A stretch of 64,000 bases of DNA from Glossina fuscipes (taxonomy: Eukaryota > Arthropoda > Insecta > Diptera > Glossinidae): positions 17,464,546 through 17,528,545 of the forward strand of contig NW_023998423.1 of NCBI RefSeq assembly GCF_014805625.2. Reading direction: 5' to 3'. Both the position numbers and the translations under genes were made by a program. Below, one piece after another: positions 13,101 through 25,240 of the stretch. The notes under the pieces were generated by a model that saw only the letters and a list, made by a program, of their open reading frames with translations, ran no database searches and was not told the origin of the DNA. Position 1 is the stretch's first letter, and each line of letters opens with the position of its first letter.

Positions 13101-14959
13101 TCCTCTCTCTAACATTAGATGGATCGATTTTTCCGACCAAAGTATGCTGTCAAAAACTTCAGATCTCAGATTTATATAAATACTCCCACAATGACACTAA
13201 CCCAAGCCCGGAAAAAACCAAAAATTTCGGTCGGGTTGCCTACATATTAATATAAATTAGAAGAACATGAAAGAGTTTCTAGCAAATAAACGGCGAACTA
13301 CAGTTTGACTTTCATTGTGAATTATTTTTGGCAAAATTTCATCATTGAATTCGTTGAGTGCTAAGTGGGCATACAGTGTCCCTAGAGGATTGAATTTGAA
13401 TTGAACAACACTTTTTCCGAGTAGATTTGTTCAAACGATAATATTTTTTTGGTGCCAGAGCCTGCAGGTAAAGGTCTGCACCCAGATGAAAGTTGTCAAA
13501 GAGGTTAACCAAGTTGCTGTCTGATGGCCAAAAAAAGAAAAGTCTTTTCGATGCTTAATCAATTTTAGAGCGATATGTCGTGGAATGCCATGATTTATTG
13601 GACAATCTGCTGATTCGACTTGGATCCTACTACGATCTACCTCAGTGCCGAAGTTCAGCTTGTTAATGGTGGCTTCCTGATCAACGAAGGAATTAAGAAG
13701 ATAATGTCTCCTGGTTTCTAAAATAAGGACGTGGCCGTGAATATTGAAAACTTGAAGGCATAATTGACCGACGGACGGCAAGCTGTTATTCATATTGGTA
13801 TCAAAAAAATGTGGGAATTGAAAATTGTTTGCCCTTACGCCTTGGTAAAAATAGATTTCTTCTAGATCAAGGAGAATGCGTAGAAGTAAATCGCGGATAC
13901 GAGCATTTGAAGGCCTTTCGCTTATAAAACTATAAGAGATTGTTAAAAATTCCTAAGGAGGTGAAGATAATTTCGGATTTCATCAGCGAAGATAAGCAGG
14001 CCGCTTAACAGAGCTTTGCAAACTCCTTAACACATCTTTATTAAGAGGTCAGGATCACGACATTTCAGGACACCTCGTAAATCGACATGGAAATCCTTTT
14101 CGAACCAGCTAAAGAAGTTGAAACTTTCCCTTTTTAGAACTACGTCCAATAATTTTTTGAAATTTTGTGCTGTTTTACCACAGCCGTGTATTGCTGTTAT
14201 ACCAAATTTCAAAAAGTTGTTCAAAATAGTTCAAGAAAGAAAAGTTTGAGTTTGCTTACCTCATTCGAAAGGTATTTGCATATGGAAGCACGAAGTATTC
14301 ACTTTAATTTGGACGGAGCAGGCTTTCAAATCCAATCACATTAACTTAACAGTGCTCTGTTAAGGGAGTTGGTAAACGTTTTCGCTAACTAAATACGAAT
14401 TTATCTTCACACCTGAAAAGATTATATGCTTTTTAAGCAAAACTTCTAATGTTATATATAATTAATTGCTGATCCGTGGGCTAACTCTCACAGCATATGC
14501 TAAAGTATTCTTAATCTTTCCTAACACCTTAAGGCAATCAATTTGTTATTCAACATTGAATATCTTTAAGCTGTAAATGTGCGCAGAGAAAATTGGAACT
14601 CGTTTTAAGAGAGAAAGCGTTTTAGATGTTGACCCAACTGAATATATTTAGAAACTGGAGCAATCTCAAGAAAGCATTGAAAATGTTTACACATTTTCAT
14701 TAGCAAATTTCTCTTATTTTCAACAGACATTGATTTAATTTATTCAAGTGTATCAGAAAGATTACATGAATTGATATTTGTCCAGCCAACATGCAAAACA
14801 CATAGTTCTCACATAGTTGTAAATATTAAATAGAAAGAAGTTATAAAAATGTTGTAAAAATAAAAAAAGTTGTAAAAATAAAAAATTCAAATAATTTCTC
14901 CCTATATTTGTTTGATCTATTGGATCGCAATACCGTTAATCAAAAGATTAAATTTTGCT
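10123..14959. other. AT-rich intergenic DNA, no confirmed gene
   Basis: Contains an AT/GTATAT compound microsatellite (12611-12656), CT-rich tract (13073-13112), poly-A/T tracts and a short perfect hairpin (CTTAACAG/CTGTTAAG, 14345-14364). 13400-14230 is less AT-rich than its surroundings. The ORFs over the AT microsatellite (12434-12921) are simple-repeat translations. Confidence 0.5.
13431..13793 (-). other. Unrecognised 120-codon ORF, doubtful gene
   Basis: An ATG-initiated minus-strand ORF of 120 codons in a patch with lower AT content than the flanks. No simple repeats explain it, yet I recognise no domain, signal peptide, membrane segment or splice context. A second short minus-strand ORF (14027-14224) lies upstream, separated by stops in all frames. 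It could be a decayed transposon ORF or chance; transcript evidence would be needed to call a gene. Confidence 0.15.
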
Positions 14960-14960
14960 T

Positions 14961-15642
14961 TACACTCAACTCTTTTTCTGCACGGTAGATACGTTCCTTA
15001 GAAAACCGTGCAAAAAAAAATTGCTTACAAAAATACATGGTGCATACGGTGAGTTCGGGAACATTGTCCCAGACTTTAAAACTTCATGCAAGACAAAAAA
15101 AATTCCGAATATTTTGCTGAAAAACCGTGTAAAATAAGTTGTAGCGAAATCTGTAACAGATTGTTTTACAACAAAAACAATTCGTTTTATTACTTCATTC
15201 GATACATAAATACAACATAGAAAAATTGAAACTGAAATTACGAATAAAAATCAATTTGGCAACTAATCATCGCTACTTTGTAACAAGCGTGCACTTTTAT
15301 TACGGACTGGGCAAAATTGCTATCATCAGTACATATGTTAGATATATCAGGTTGGTTTTGATTCAAATGAAGAATGGCCATGAAGCTCAGGTATTTCCCG
15401 CATAATACCAAGGCATGTGCGGCCCTAAACTGACAAACCTCTGATCACAGTATTCCCCCAATTATGTATTGTCCCTGTATACATAGGTTTCTGTAAGACA
15501 CTTTCAAAATTAGAATTTAATATACAAGAATTTTTTGGATTCGTATAAAAAAGTGTATTTGTTATTATTGGTACACCGACCTAGGTCAAAATCGTGTAAA
15601 AAAAAACGTGTAAAAAAAAACGTGTAAAAAGGAGGTGGGTGA
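14961..15642 (+). mobile_element. TIR element family M, copy 2 (short, no nested insert)
   Basis: Left end 'tacactcaactctttttctg' is followed by 'cacggtagatacgttcctta', which matches the inner end of copy 3. The right end carries three tandem 15-bp 'cgtgtaaaaaaaaa' units (15588-15629) and then 'ggaggtgggtga', the inverse of the left tip. Internal sequence matches copy 1. At about 680 bp and uninterrupted, this is the best view of the family's basic unit. It has no coding capacity. Confidence 0.72.
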
Positions 15643-16681
15643 ATTTTCTTAATCTAAATGCATTCATATTTTTGATTTAACAAAACTCATTACCCTGTTT
15701 ATGGAAGTTTAAGTTTGCCATTGAAATTGGTACTAGTTTGTCCCTCTGCCCACCCCACCATTATTAAATATTACATCCAACAAGTAAACTACTAAGAATT
15801 GTAAGTGATAAGGAATTAGTATATGGCAACTCTAGAATGAAAATGTTGCTCTATGCAAGTAAGAGCAGAATATTTGAAATATCTTTACGTAAAGACAGCA
15901 TAAAATTATTTCTACTGTTTTTAATGAAATTCCAGTTTGGTCGTAATCTATGTAAATTGAGACCTATCAGATGTCATGGAAGATTGATTTACATTTAAAA
16001 TTAACGAAATGCTTTAATAGGTTTTCACAACTTACCTTTTTTAATTCTTTCGTTAAATAATAATAATAAAAAAAAAGAGAGAGAACAGAATGCGTAGATA
16101 AAAAGAAGAAAATCAGATAAATTCAAAAGGAATTTTACTCTTAGACAACTAATTTATCAAATGGCCAAGTAAACCTTTGACATTTTAATTTGTTTTTCCC
16201 TTTTCTTTTTTCCGTAAATCTTTTTAAAGCTTTGGCAATGCAGGCAGCCCTTTGTCAAGGGTTCAAATACTTCTAATGACGCGTATGTAATACCTATGCA
16301 AACGTAGGTGCCGTGCCATGTTTTGTCTGTAGGGCTTATGGCCTTTAAATTGTTGGCATTACTGAGCGACAGCAAGAAGAGCAACGAATAACGTCATTAA
16401 ACTTCCGACCACATTGACGACATTTTTACACATTTATGTCTCTTTAATAAACATCTTGCTGTTCATTTTCTGCTTACCAGTCGTTCACATATTCATTCAC
16501 TCGAAGACTATTTTCAGTCATTCGATTAAATTGCTTGTTGTTGTTGTTGCTGTTCTTGTTGGCTACTTAACTTTAACACATTGGCTCAGTCACACGTAGG
16601 TTTATCTACTGCAGAACCATACAATTTAACTAGCGTTCTGGTGCCACAGTTACTTGGTCGCATTGTAGGTATGAGAAAAAT

Positions 16682-16720
<39 letters not shown>

Positions 16721-17404
16721 AAGATAAATAAATAAAACGTACACGCTATTAAATGTTTAAAAGAAAAAAAAAAAAAGAAAAATGTTTTTTCAATGCGCCA
16801 TCATTTACAATGTTTTCACTCTCTTTTTTCCTTTTGTAGTTTTTGTTATGTGTAATGTGCACACATAAAACTGTCCGCTTGTCCATACTTACTGTCAATC
16901 GTTGTTTTAGAACAGATCGTTAATGTCTAGCATTATTTGTTTTCCAGACGTTACAATAGCATTGTATTGACGAACGCGTCTACATCTACTCCCCGTCTAT
17001 ATGTTCGTCATCGTAGCTTTATATACGAATTGCTAGTCTGTGTATGTATGCGTGTGTGTTTTTGTGCTTCGTAATGGAGCAATGATCGCGCGATAACAAT
17101 AATAATAATAATATTTTTCACATATCATATGTTATTATTACGGTTTGTATGTAATAGGTTTGTTTGTACGCAAGAATATACATTTATAAGATCGTAAACA
17201 CTCTATAATTCTGAAGCAATGAAATTTGATCAATTTTGCTCAAATTTTCAATTTGAGTTCAAAGGCTTTTTCATGAATTTTAGATTTATTTATTTATTTA
17301 CTTTGCTAACTATTGGTTAAAGTCCATTAAGTCATACTTTTAAAGTAAATGTAATTGACAGGCTTTCTGGGAACATAATGCACTAGTTAGTCTTGTGAAA
17401 GGCA
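15643..17404. other. AT-rich intergenic DNA, no gene recognised
   Basis: Includes a 30-base poly-A (16689-16718), further A tracts and an AAT run near 17096-17112. The ORFs at 16157-16384 and 16414-16599 lack recognisable domains. Confidence 0.55.
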
Positions 17405-18010
17405 ACTAATATAGTTTGGCAAGACCGACCATTGGATACTCTACATGAATTCACGTAGTACGAACTTAATTTATTTCTTAAAAATCTCATTAGTTTCCAC
17501 TTTCCATCATGAAAAACTGAAATCAGTCTATCTGTCCGTATAAGGGCTTGCTTTCCGTTATGATCCCTACCAATGCTACTCTGCGCCAATGGTCATTTTA
17601 AAATGTTAACAATCAAAACCTTTTCTGAAGGGCTTACTAATCATGAGAAGTCTTATATGGAAAGGGGTTCTACAGATATAGACCTATGTGGTTCGCATTT
17701 GGTCCACTTAATTGTTCAATTAAATTACTATCAAGAACATTAACAAGCAGGCCTTTTTGGCATATAAAAGCCTATATTTCCTGAGAATATAAAAAGGAGT
17801 TTCACAGCAACGCATCAATGCTCGCGAGAAATCTTTTATTTGATATTTATACCTTAGACCACTTTTAGTACAAGGGTATACTAAGTTTGTGCGGATATGC
17901 GCAGACTTGAGATAGGTATACCTTGTATTATATCGATCGAATCGAATAAGTTCAAGTATGTCCGTCCGTTTGTCTACCTGCCCGTCTTGTTTGCTTATGT
18001 TCAACATATG
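17405..18010. repeat. Dispersed repeat family A, copy 3 (broken, mixed orientation)
   Basis: A plus-oriented family A head ('ggcaagaccgaccattggat', from about 17418) is followed by a minus-oriented segment (about 17860-18005) containing 'tactaagtttgtgcgg', 'tatatcgatcgaatcg' and 'tatgtccgtccgtttgtct', which match the copy at 51.6-52.4 kb. This indicates internal inversion or two separate insertions. Confidence 0.65.
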
Positions 18011-18822
18011 GGTGAAAATTGTTGAGGTATTTTGTACACTAACTTCTCTTGGCCCATATGTCTAAGGTTAAGTGTCAATTAGAACGCCTTCAAATAGCGC
18101 CTAAGGCGCTCTCATTGCTCTTTAATAGGCAACCGAAGTGGAAAAGTAAAAATCATTATTTACCACATATTACAAAATATTTTCTGGTATGCTTTCCCTG
18201 CGCCATCCCATATCAAAAATATTAGTTAAGTTACGTATGAAAGGAAAAAGTTTTTGTGTGAAAAATATCAAATTTCGAAGAGAAAGTTTAAAATTTCTTT
18301 TCACGAGAAAAACTTTTCCTTTCATGCACATCTTTTTTAATTTAGTAAAGGATATAAATCTTTTGAGAGTTCATTGAACGAGAAGTTCTACGATTTGAAG
18401 AATTTTAATAAACATCATAAAGTATGGGATGCGGCAGTAAATTTAAAGAAGAAATTATGAAAGGCTTGATTGACTCAGGTTAAAGTCTTTTTATGTATTA
18501 TGCTAGAAAATTGTGCAAATGCTTGTGTGTTGTGAATTGTTTTTTTTTTGTTCCTCCAGTGTGTTACTCTATCAATGTGCGTTTTTTTCCTTCGTCTTTT
18601 TTTGGTTTATGTTTTTTTTTTTTTGATTTTTTTATTTTTTTTTCATTGCTTAGCCATTTTAGTTATGCTTGTCATGGTTGAGATTAAGTTTTTAAAAGCT
18701 CAAAACGACCATTTGCCATTTTGGCGGTAGTAGTAGTAGCGCAGCTGATGTATAGTAATATTGAACGGAAAAGCGGTGGGCGTAGATTAGGAAAATTACA
18801 ACATAAAAGTGAAGTTAAGTGA
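18011..18822. other. AT-rich stretch with no recognised feature
   Basis: Poly-T-rich segment 18540-18650. The ORFs are T-tract translations. Confidence 0.5.
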
Positions 18823-18922
18823 NNNNNNNNNNNNNNNNNNNNNNNNNNNNNNNNNNNNNNNNNNNNNNNNNNNNNNNNNNNNNNNNNNNNNNNNNNNNNN
18901 NNNNNNNNNNNNNNNNNNNNNN

Positions 18923-18952
<30 letters not shown>
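18823..18952. other. 100-base assembly gap followed by AT microsatellite
   Basis: N at 18823-18922, then a perfect AT run to about 18952 and poly-T. The microsatellite probably caused the assembly break. Confidence 0.9.
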
Positions 18953-18960
<8 letters not shown>

Positions 18961-20489
18961 TTTTAAGAAAATAAATTTTTAAAAAAAAATTATTTAGTTT
19001 TTTTTTTTAACGATTGCTAATCAAATGATAGAGACTTAAGCGATAACTTGTAAGACTTTCATAAGTAATTATTAGCTTTAACTTCAAACTATATAAATTG
19101 GAATATGAAGTTTGAATTTGAAATCTGCAGCAACTCCTTTCACTTCATTAAAGCATTTCAAGAGTTAAGAAAAGAAAGCTCACGTTCCAGATAACGTAAG
19201 TAAAAATCACTTTATTTTTTATTAAACATCAGCCTTGAGATCGTTAATTTTTATATATATCTAAATACATAATACTCACTTAACTTGACTTGACCCCGTT
19301 TTCGACTGTTTAGCTACCTGTTGGCAAAAGTTGGATTATGAAGGTTACTTACTCAAGGACAGACAAATAAATTCAAATTGTAATTGGACAAACAAAGGCA
19401 TTTGCAAAACCCAACTCACACAGTACTTTCCAAGTACTGAAACATAGATCTGTGATTTTTGTGATTAGGACTCCGTACAAGAAACAAGAAGTGAAGGTAT
19501 AATTGCACATGGAAGCCTATAGCAATGAGAAAATTTTCCGATACTTTGCTTGATTAATTTTCAAGCAATGTCCCTACCGGAAAATCGTTGTTTGGAATTG
19601 GATATGTTGCCTGAACAACAACTTGGCAATCTCAGAATAGTGAATACGGGCTTATGAGATATTATAATAATCCACAGGGGAGAAAACACAGTTCGGATAA
19701 ACAAAAACAATGAAAATGGAACCTGATGAATTATGTTTAATAAGTTATATAATAGTTAGTTTTGGATTTGATTTGAGATTTAAAAATTATTTTTTTCATT
19801 TAGGCTCATCTGTGATAATAGTTGAAATTTTCTATATTTTTATTTGTGCTCATCCTTGGAAGGAAGTGATTTCAGATTTTAAATTTTCTAATTCGAACGC
19901 TCTAAAGGCTTCTAAATTTGTAAACTGATAAACTCTTGATCTTTTATAAAGGATTCTATTAACGAACTAAAAGTGCTATGGCAAGACTTTTACAGAGCTC
20001 TCTTGGTTAATTTTATTCCAGGTAGAATATTCATGAAGGGAACCGCACGAAGTTCGTATTTAATTAGTTTTTAACTAGCTTAATGGCGCATGAGAGGCAC
20101 GCACTTTTTTTTTTTGGTTCATCCTAAAACCAACAGATCAGCGCTTCGAGTCAAATGTAATTGTTATCGCGAGGACTTATTTTTTTGAAAAACAAGTACG
20201 ATCAGCGGCATAAACGAACTTCGAAGCAATCAACTTTTAGGAACATTAGTAAGGATCTCTGGTCAGGTGGACCTTTCCTATGAGATCACTAATTTTCTTA
20301 ATACATATATGAACCAGAAATGCTATAAAGCGTCTAAAAGTCTTTCGACTACGTTTTCGACTTCCGGTGGGCTTGAAGTAAAGAAAAAACACATACTGCG
20401 GGTGTGGCCTAACGAGAACCGGCGTCTTTCTATAAGCAGGATAATCCTTATAAGCTACGACGTCATTTTGGTGCAGAGTCTCTATATTT
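18953..20489. other. AT-rich stretch with no recognised feature
   Basis: ORFs at 19710-19928 and 20267-20491 show no recognisable domain or splice context. Confidence 0.45.
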
Positions 20490-20790
20490 AGAACATTTGT
20501 ATCTGATTCGATAGCTTACTGGGTAACTTACGAGTGATTTCCGATAGCTTGCAAGACAATCCTACAAAAGGAAGGGCCTTGGCTAAGAACGGAGTATCAG
20601 ATATGAAAGTTTGGGCAAGATGCACACCTTCCTGTCAAAGCAAAGAGGGGTCTCTAATTACTTTATGCGTCCACAGTTGCGGTTAACCATAGCCACCTCC
20701 AGTACTCCCCAAAGGTGCGCGCTTAGCAATCAGGCCTCACATCGCGGTTTCACTGAAGTATTTTCCAATGCTACCCCTCCTGTCTAGTTA
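20490..20790 (-). repeat. GC-rich dispersed repeat family C, copy 2
   Basis: Reverse complement of the 5.75-6.2 kb copy across several collinear blocks, including 'ccaaactttcat', 'ggattgtcttgcaagctatc' and 'gtggctatggttaac'. It is diverged and has no coding frame. GC-enriched sequence continues to about 21000 without a recognised match. Confidence 0.55.
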
Positions 20791-23165
20791 TAATTAAGCA
20801 TACATGGTGTTAGAGGGAGGCACCAACCTGACCTGCGTGGATTACATGGTTTTATTCTGTAATGCGTGAGGACTATCGTATCTCATAGGTATGGAGATAA
20901 TCTTGCTCTTGGATTATCCAAATGGATCCCTAGACCAGAACCCAGAATATACCGCGAACCAATTCACACTACGAACTTTTCTAGGCCACTTCAATAACAC
21001 ACAGGCCTGTTCAAGCACGTTGGGACAATTGTAAACTTCGTACGAGGGAACTAATGCATTGCAATCGCCATGATGGAAAACTGTAAAATTCTATGATAAA
21101 TTTCGATAAGCAAAGACATCACAGAAGTAAACGAAGGTACGACAATCCCATATCACTTTGTTTGGCTTCTGTTTGCTAAGTATGCGAGTAAGCGATTGAA
21201 AATGAAATTGAAAAGTTCATCAAACATCAATTTAACTAAATAACGTCATTTTCAAATTTCGTTTTATCTTTGATAGATTTCTTGTCTCGTATAGCGCAAT
21301 CAATTTAATTAAATTAATCATGACTGCTAACAGTCGATGACATCGTGTACGTAAATTTTTCATGAAGTCTAATTAAATATCGTTAAACTAAGGAATTGTT
21401 AAAGACTTCAATGTTGAGACAGATGACGGAGGCGGCAATGAAAACACGAGAAAATTAATTAAAGCATATTAAGGAGACGTAGACTGATCGCGGTGTGGGG
21501 GAGACAATTATTTTCAATTATAAACGGATTATGAATTGGTCATTATTTTTTTAAATTTCTAGTGGATCCCTGAACCTACAGTAAATCAGTGCTTTTTCAA
21601 CAAAAAAAAAAAAAAAAAAAAAATTTCTCTTCATTTTTTTTGTTTTCTCCAAAACTGAAAGTGACCTTACGGCCTTTGGGAAACATAGTACTTATATAGA
21701 TGCATTTACACGCATACACACACACTCAAGTGCATGAATGTATGCAAAGAGGGGACCAATTTATTATGGAGAGACTTAAAGTTACGTGCACTTTTTTTTT
21801 TCTTTCTCTTGTTTTTGAAGAAAGCCATATCGCCGTTGTTATTATTGTTGTTGTTGTTGCTGTTGTTGCCGTTGTAGTTGCTGAAAAACATTAAGAAAAC
21901 ATATGTTGTGCTTTTTTAAAAAGATGAGCTGCAGTAAAGCGCATTCATTTCATCCAAAGATATGATTCAAGAGGCGATATGTCTGTGTGCGCTCATGTCT
22001 TGATGGCAGACAAAACTTGCGTTTGTAAGATTAAGAGCCATTGGAGCATATCTTCTTGTTTTCTCAATTGAGTCTTCTTTTTCACGTTATAGGTATAATA
22101 AGTAAGTTTTAGTTTTTATAAATTATGAAGTGATGCGACCGTTTCCTTTCAGTTCAACTTTGTTGTTGTTGTTGTTGGTGTTGTTGTTTTCTTGAAATGA
22201 AAATATCTTCATAAAAACGCTTAATGGTGGCGTCTCCATGATAATAATGATGCTTGATGATGTTTACGCTGATGATGGCGGTTGTGGTGTTGGTGGTGAT
22301 ACTGATGATCTTGATGATGATTTTTAATTCTTAGTTTAACAATTTTGCAACGTGCAGTCATTATAGCAACAAGAGTAACACTAACCAAAAATGCTTGTGA
22401 ATTATTATTATTATATTTTATTATTAATGTTATTAAAGTCTCTTTAAGAATTCATAAATTCTCAGTGTGTCGGCTCAACAACAAACATTTAATATATGAT
22501 CGCACGTATAGAGCGAAAATGAAAATCTGCGTTCTTTACTTCATATTGTTCACAGTCCCGAACAATGGGAATTTGCCCAAAGTAATAATCACAACGACAA
22601 AAAAAAAAAAAAAAAAAAAAAGTAAAAGAAAAAGAAAAAGAACTCTGTGGGTGAATTGGGAACAATTTTTTTAATTTTCAAAAAATTGTAGGCGAACTTA
22701 CTGCTTTCAATTACGTTCATGGGCTTAGAAGAAAAAATGCTGGACAAAAATTGAAAGAAAAAATATAAAAAATTAATAAAACCTGTCATGTGGTTTATGA
22801 CGGCAGTAGCTTATGCTTGTAATGTCTCGATGGCTATTAATGTAAAGAAAACAAAAATAAAAAATCTTGCACGATCGACATTGTATCACAATAATAAAAA
22901 AAAAGAACCGAATGTTGTGACATGTTCAGACAATCAACAAAAAAAGAAAAAAACAAAAACATTTGTTAAGTGCTTGTAAGCGAGAGAGTGCGCTAATAAT
23001 AAAAGATCTCTGTTGGATTTCATTACAAAATTAAAAAAAAATAAAAATTTATTATGCAATTTGGACCTACCACTGGGAGGATAAAAAAAAAAAATCATAC
23101 ATTTTTCTAACAACAGCCGAAACGTGTAAAAATCTGCGCTTACAAAAACCAGTTTAGATACAGGG
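20791..23165. other. Intergenic DNA with microsatellites
   Basis: Poly-A 21601-21622, GTT/ATT tracts (21837-21880, 22162-22190), a GATGAT-rich block (22240-22325) and a 23-base A run near 22599-22621 followed by AAAAG repeats. The ORFs here are largely simple-repeat translations. No gene recognised. Confidence 0.55.
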
Positions 23166-23450
23166 TTGTTTTAATCAAAGCCATTAGTTCGAAAAGGCTG
23201 CTCCAAAGAATACTTTATATGGAAAAAGTGGTCCGACCAGAATGCTTTTCAATGGCGCTTTTCTTTGGGTCAAAACACGTCAGTATACCAAATTTAATTA
23301 AAGCCTCTTAAAAATTGCGGGTTAATTGCTGGAAAACAAGACGGCTAGAGGGACAGACAAGCTTAAAAAAGTGTTCTAAAAATCGTTCGGTATAATAAAA
23401 GATGGATCTATCTCAAATCCTTCGGGCTATTGCCCAAACCCGCACACACA
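23166..23450 (+). repeat. Dispersed repeat family A, copy 4 (3' part)
   Basis: Contains 'tatatggaaaaagtggtccg', 'ccatttt'-like sequence, 'gtcagtataccaaattt', 'gagggacagacaagctta', 'cggtataataaaagatggat' and 'tctcaaatccttcggg', the collinear family A 3' end. The 5' half is missing. Confidence 0.7.
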
Positions 23451-24699
23451 CACTCACACTCTTAAAATATTCTTATATCACAAATGGTATACCAAGAAAG
23501 TTACAAGATACATGAATAACTGTATTCAGTACAAAATACTCAGCAGAGGATCTTCTGATTAACAAAATTATTCTTGATATGCTAAAATTGATTAGCTTGG
23601 AATCGATTATATCGTCTAAAATTTTTTTAAATCTTTTCCTTTTCTGTGTCTGCTTTGATAAAGATTCATCCGAGAATGAGCAGAATTTTCTCCTGATATT
23701 TACTTACTCTAGAGATCATAACTTAAATAATATATATATGCTATGTATGTAGAAATGAATACAAAACGGTATAATATATCAATATGTATGTATTCGCTTT
23801 TATTTAAAATTTCGGTTCGTGGTATTTTTACTTAAAAGTGATTTCATGGCGACGGCCATCTCTAGATTTTTTTAACCACTTTTCTAAATAATTTGGCTTT
23901 TCTTTTACCAATAATATGAACAATGTCGTCCGTCGCTGAGAATTCGCGTTGCATAGGAGTGAGCCAATGCTCGCACATAGCTCAAAAATAACTTAGACCA
24001 AGAGAGTTATATCGCATGATCTTTGTGGCAAGTTTACATATGCTTTTTTACGGAATACATGGCCGTTCAGCTTTTCTCGTATTAAGTTGATGGTGCCAAA
24101 GTTGAAATCATCTCATGTTTATCAAGAATCTCCTTTGTGGTAGAAAAGATCAAGTCCCTGAAAAGGATGACATTTAATTAAATGTTCTCGATTTTTACAC
24201 ACATTTTAACAGTAAGCTTACGTTTTTGGCAGGTGGTATGCTTAAGAAGAGTAACGTTCGTAGAACAATTATGTTCACCATAAGTTTGCTTATGGTATTT
24301 ACGCGCTACACTTAGCCCGAATGAATTCTTAATTTGTGCAAGAAATTTTGACACGCAGTGCAATTACGTATTCTTTATATGTTGATTTCCCGAACAATAC
24401 TGAACACAAATGTGAATTTCGGTGAGAATCTGAAAAAAGGAATGGATGGTATGACGTTTAAGAACAATGTATATATGTAGCACTAATTCAAGATCAAGAC
24501 TGTGACATATTTACTTCACAAACATACACATTGGATACTTTGTAAAGTGTATGCGATTTTAGTCGGCATGCATTGTTTGTCTGTCTTTTCGTACGCTTCG
24601 AAAAAGGAAACTTCGTTTCATATTTTCCTTTGCAACGCTTAAATTCTCGATAGATTTACTTATGTCACAAGTACAAGGAGAAAGAAAAAGTTCTATAAT
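23451..24699. other. AT-rich stretch with no recognised feature
   Basis: Short CA repeat at 23440-23460. No gene or repeat family seen. Confidence 0.5.
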
Positions 24700-25035
24700 A
24701 CTATAGTTGGAAACGGCACACCATTAACACATTTCCTTAAACCCAGTTATTCATGTCACGACATTTCAGAATAAGTCATTATATTATAAGAGACTGAAAA
24801 AGTGGGCCGATCCGACCCATTTTCAATAGGGTTTGTCTTTGGGCTAAAACATATTTTGGTGGGAACACAAGGCATGAAGAAGGACGGACCGATAAACTTA
24901 GACAAAGTTCCAGAAAGTGATTCTGAATTGATTGATATAGTGAAAGATGGGTCAATCTCAAGTCCTTCTGGGTGCATACACCCGCACAAACTTCATATAC
25001 AGTTGTGCCACAATCCGCAGGAGTACCCGAATAGG
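24700..25035 (+). repeat. Dispersed repeat family A, copy 5 (internally deleted)
   Basis: Begins near 'ctatagttggaaacggcaca' and carries 'gggccgatccgacccatttt', 'gaaggacggaccgataaac', 'atagtgaaagatgggtcaat' and 'ctcaagtccttctgggtgca'. The three overlapping ORFs here are repeat-derived. Confidence 0.7.
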
Positions 25036-25039
25036 TAAG

Positions 25040-25240
25040 AATAGCGACCACCAAGTCTGTGTTCTTGGGTTCAGATCTCAGTCGTAGCTACAGTGAGTTC
25101 CCCATCATTGAAGGTGGAACACTTATCAATTGGGCTTCGGCCGCTACCCTATCTCTTTCCTTACTTTCAACCATGGAAAATAACCGCAAGTCGTACAGCA
25201 AAGTCGTGTAGGTAATAAAACAAGGGCACCGGTCTACTCT
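25040..25240 (+). repeat. tRNA-derived SINE-like element, copy 1 (5' truncated)
   Basis: A box-B-like 'gggttcagatctcagt' is followed by a tail with 'aacacttatcaattgggctt' and 'gctaccctatctctttcc'. The same order is found in the copy at 31.15-31.35 kb. The tRNA-like head is incomplete. Confidence 0.55.

Noticed and set aside
13431..14224. Copia-type polyprotein remnant
   Set aside because: A weak resemblance around 'NHGIPRHIALK' was considered, but neighbouring motifs of the RNase H region are missing.
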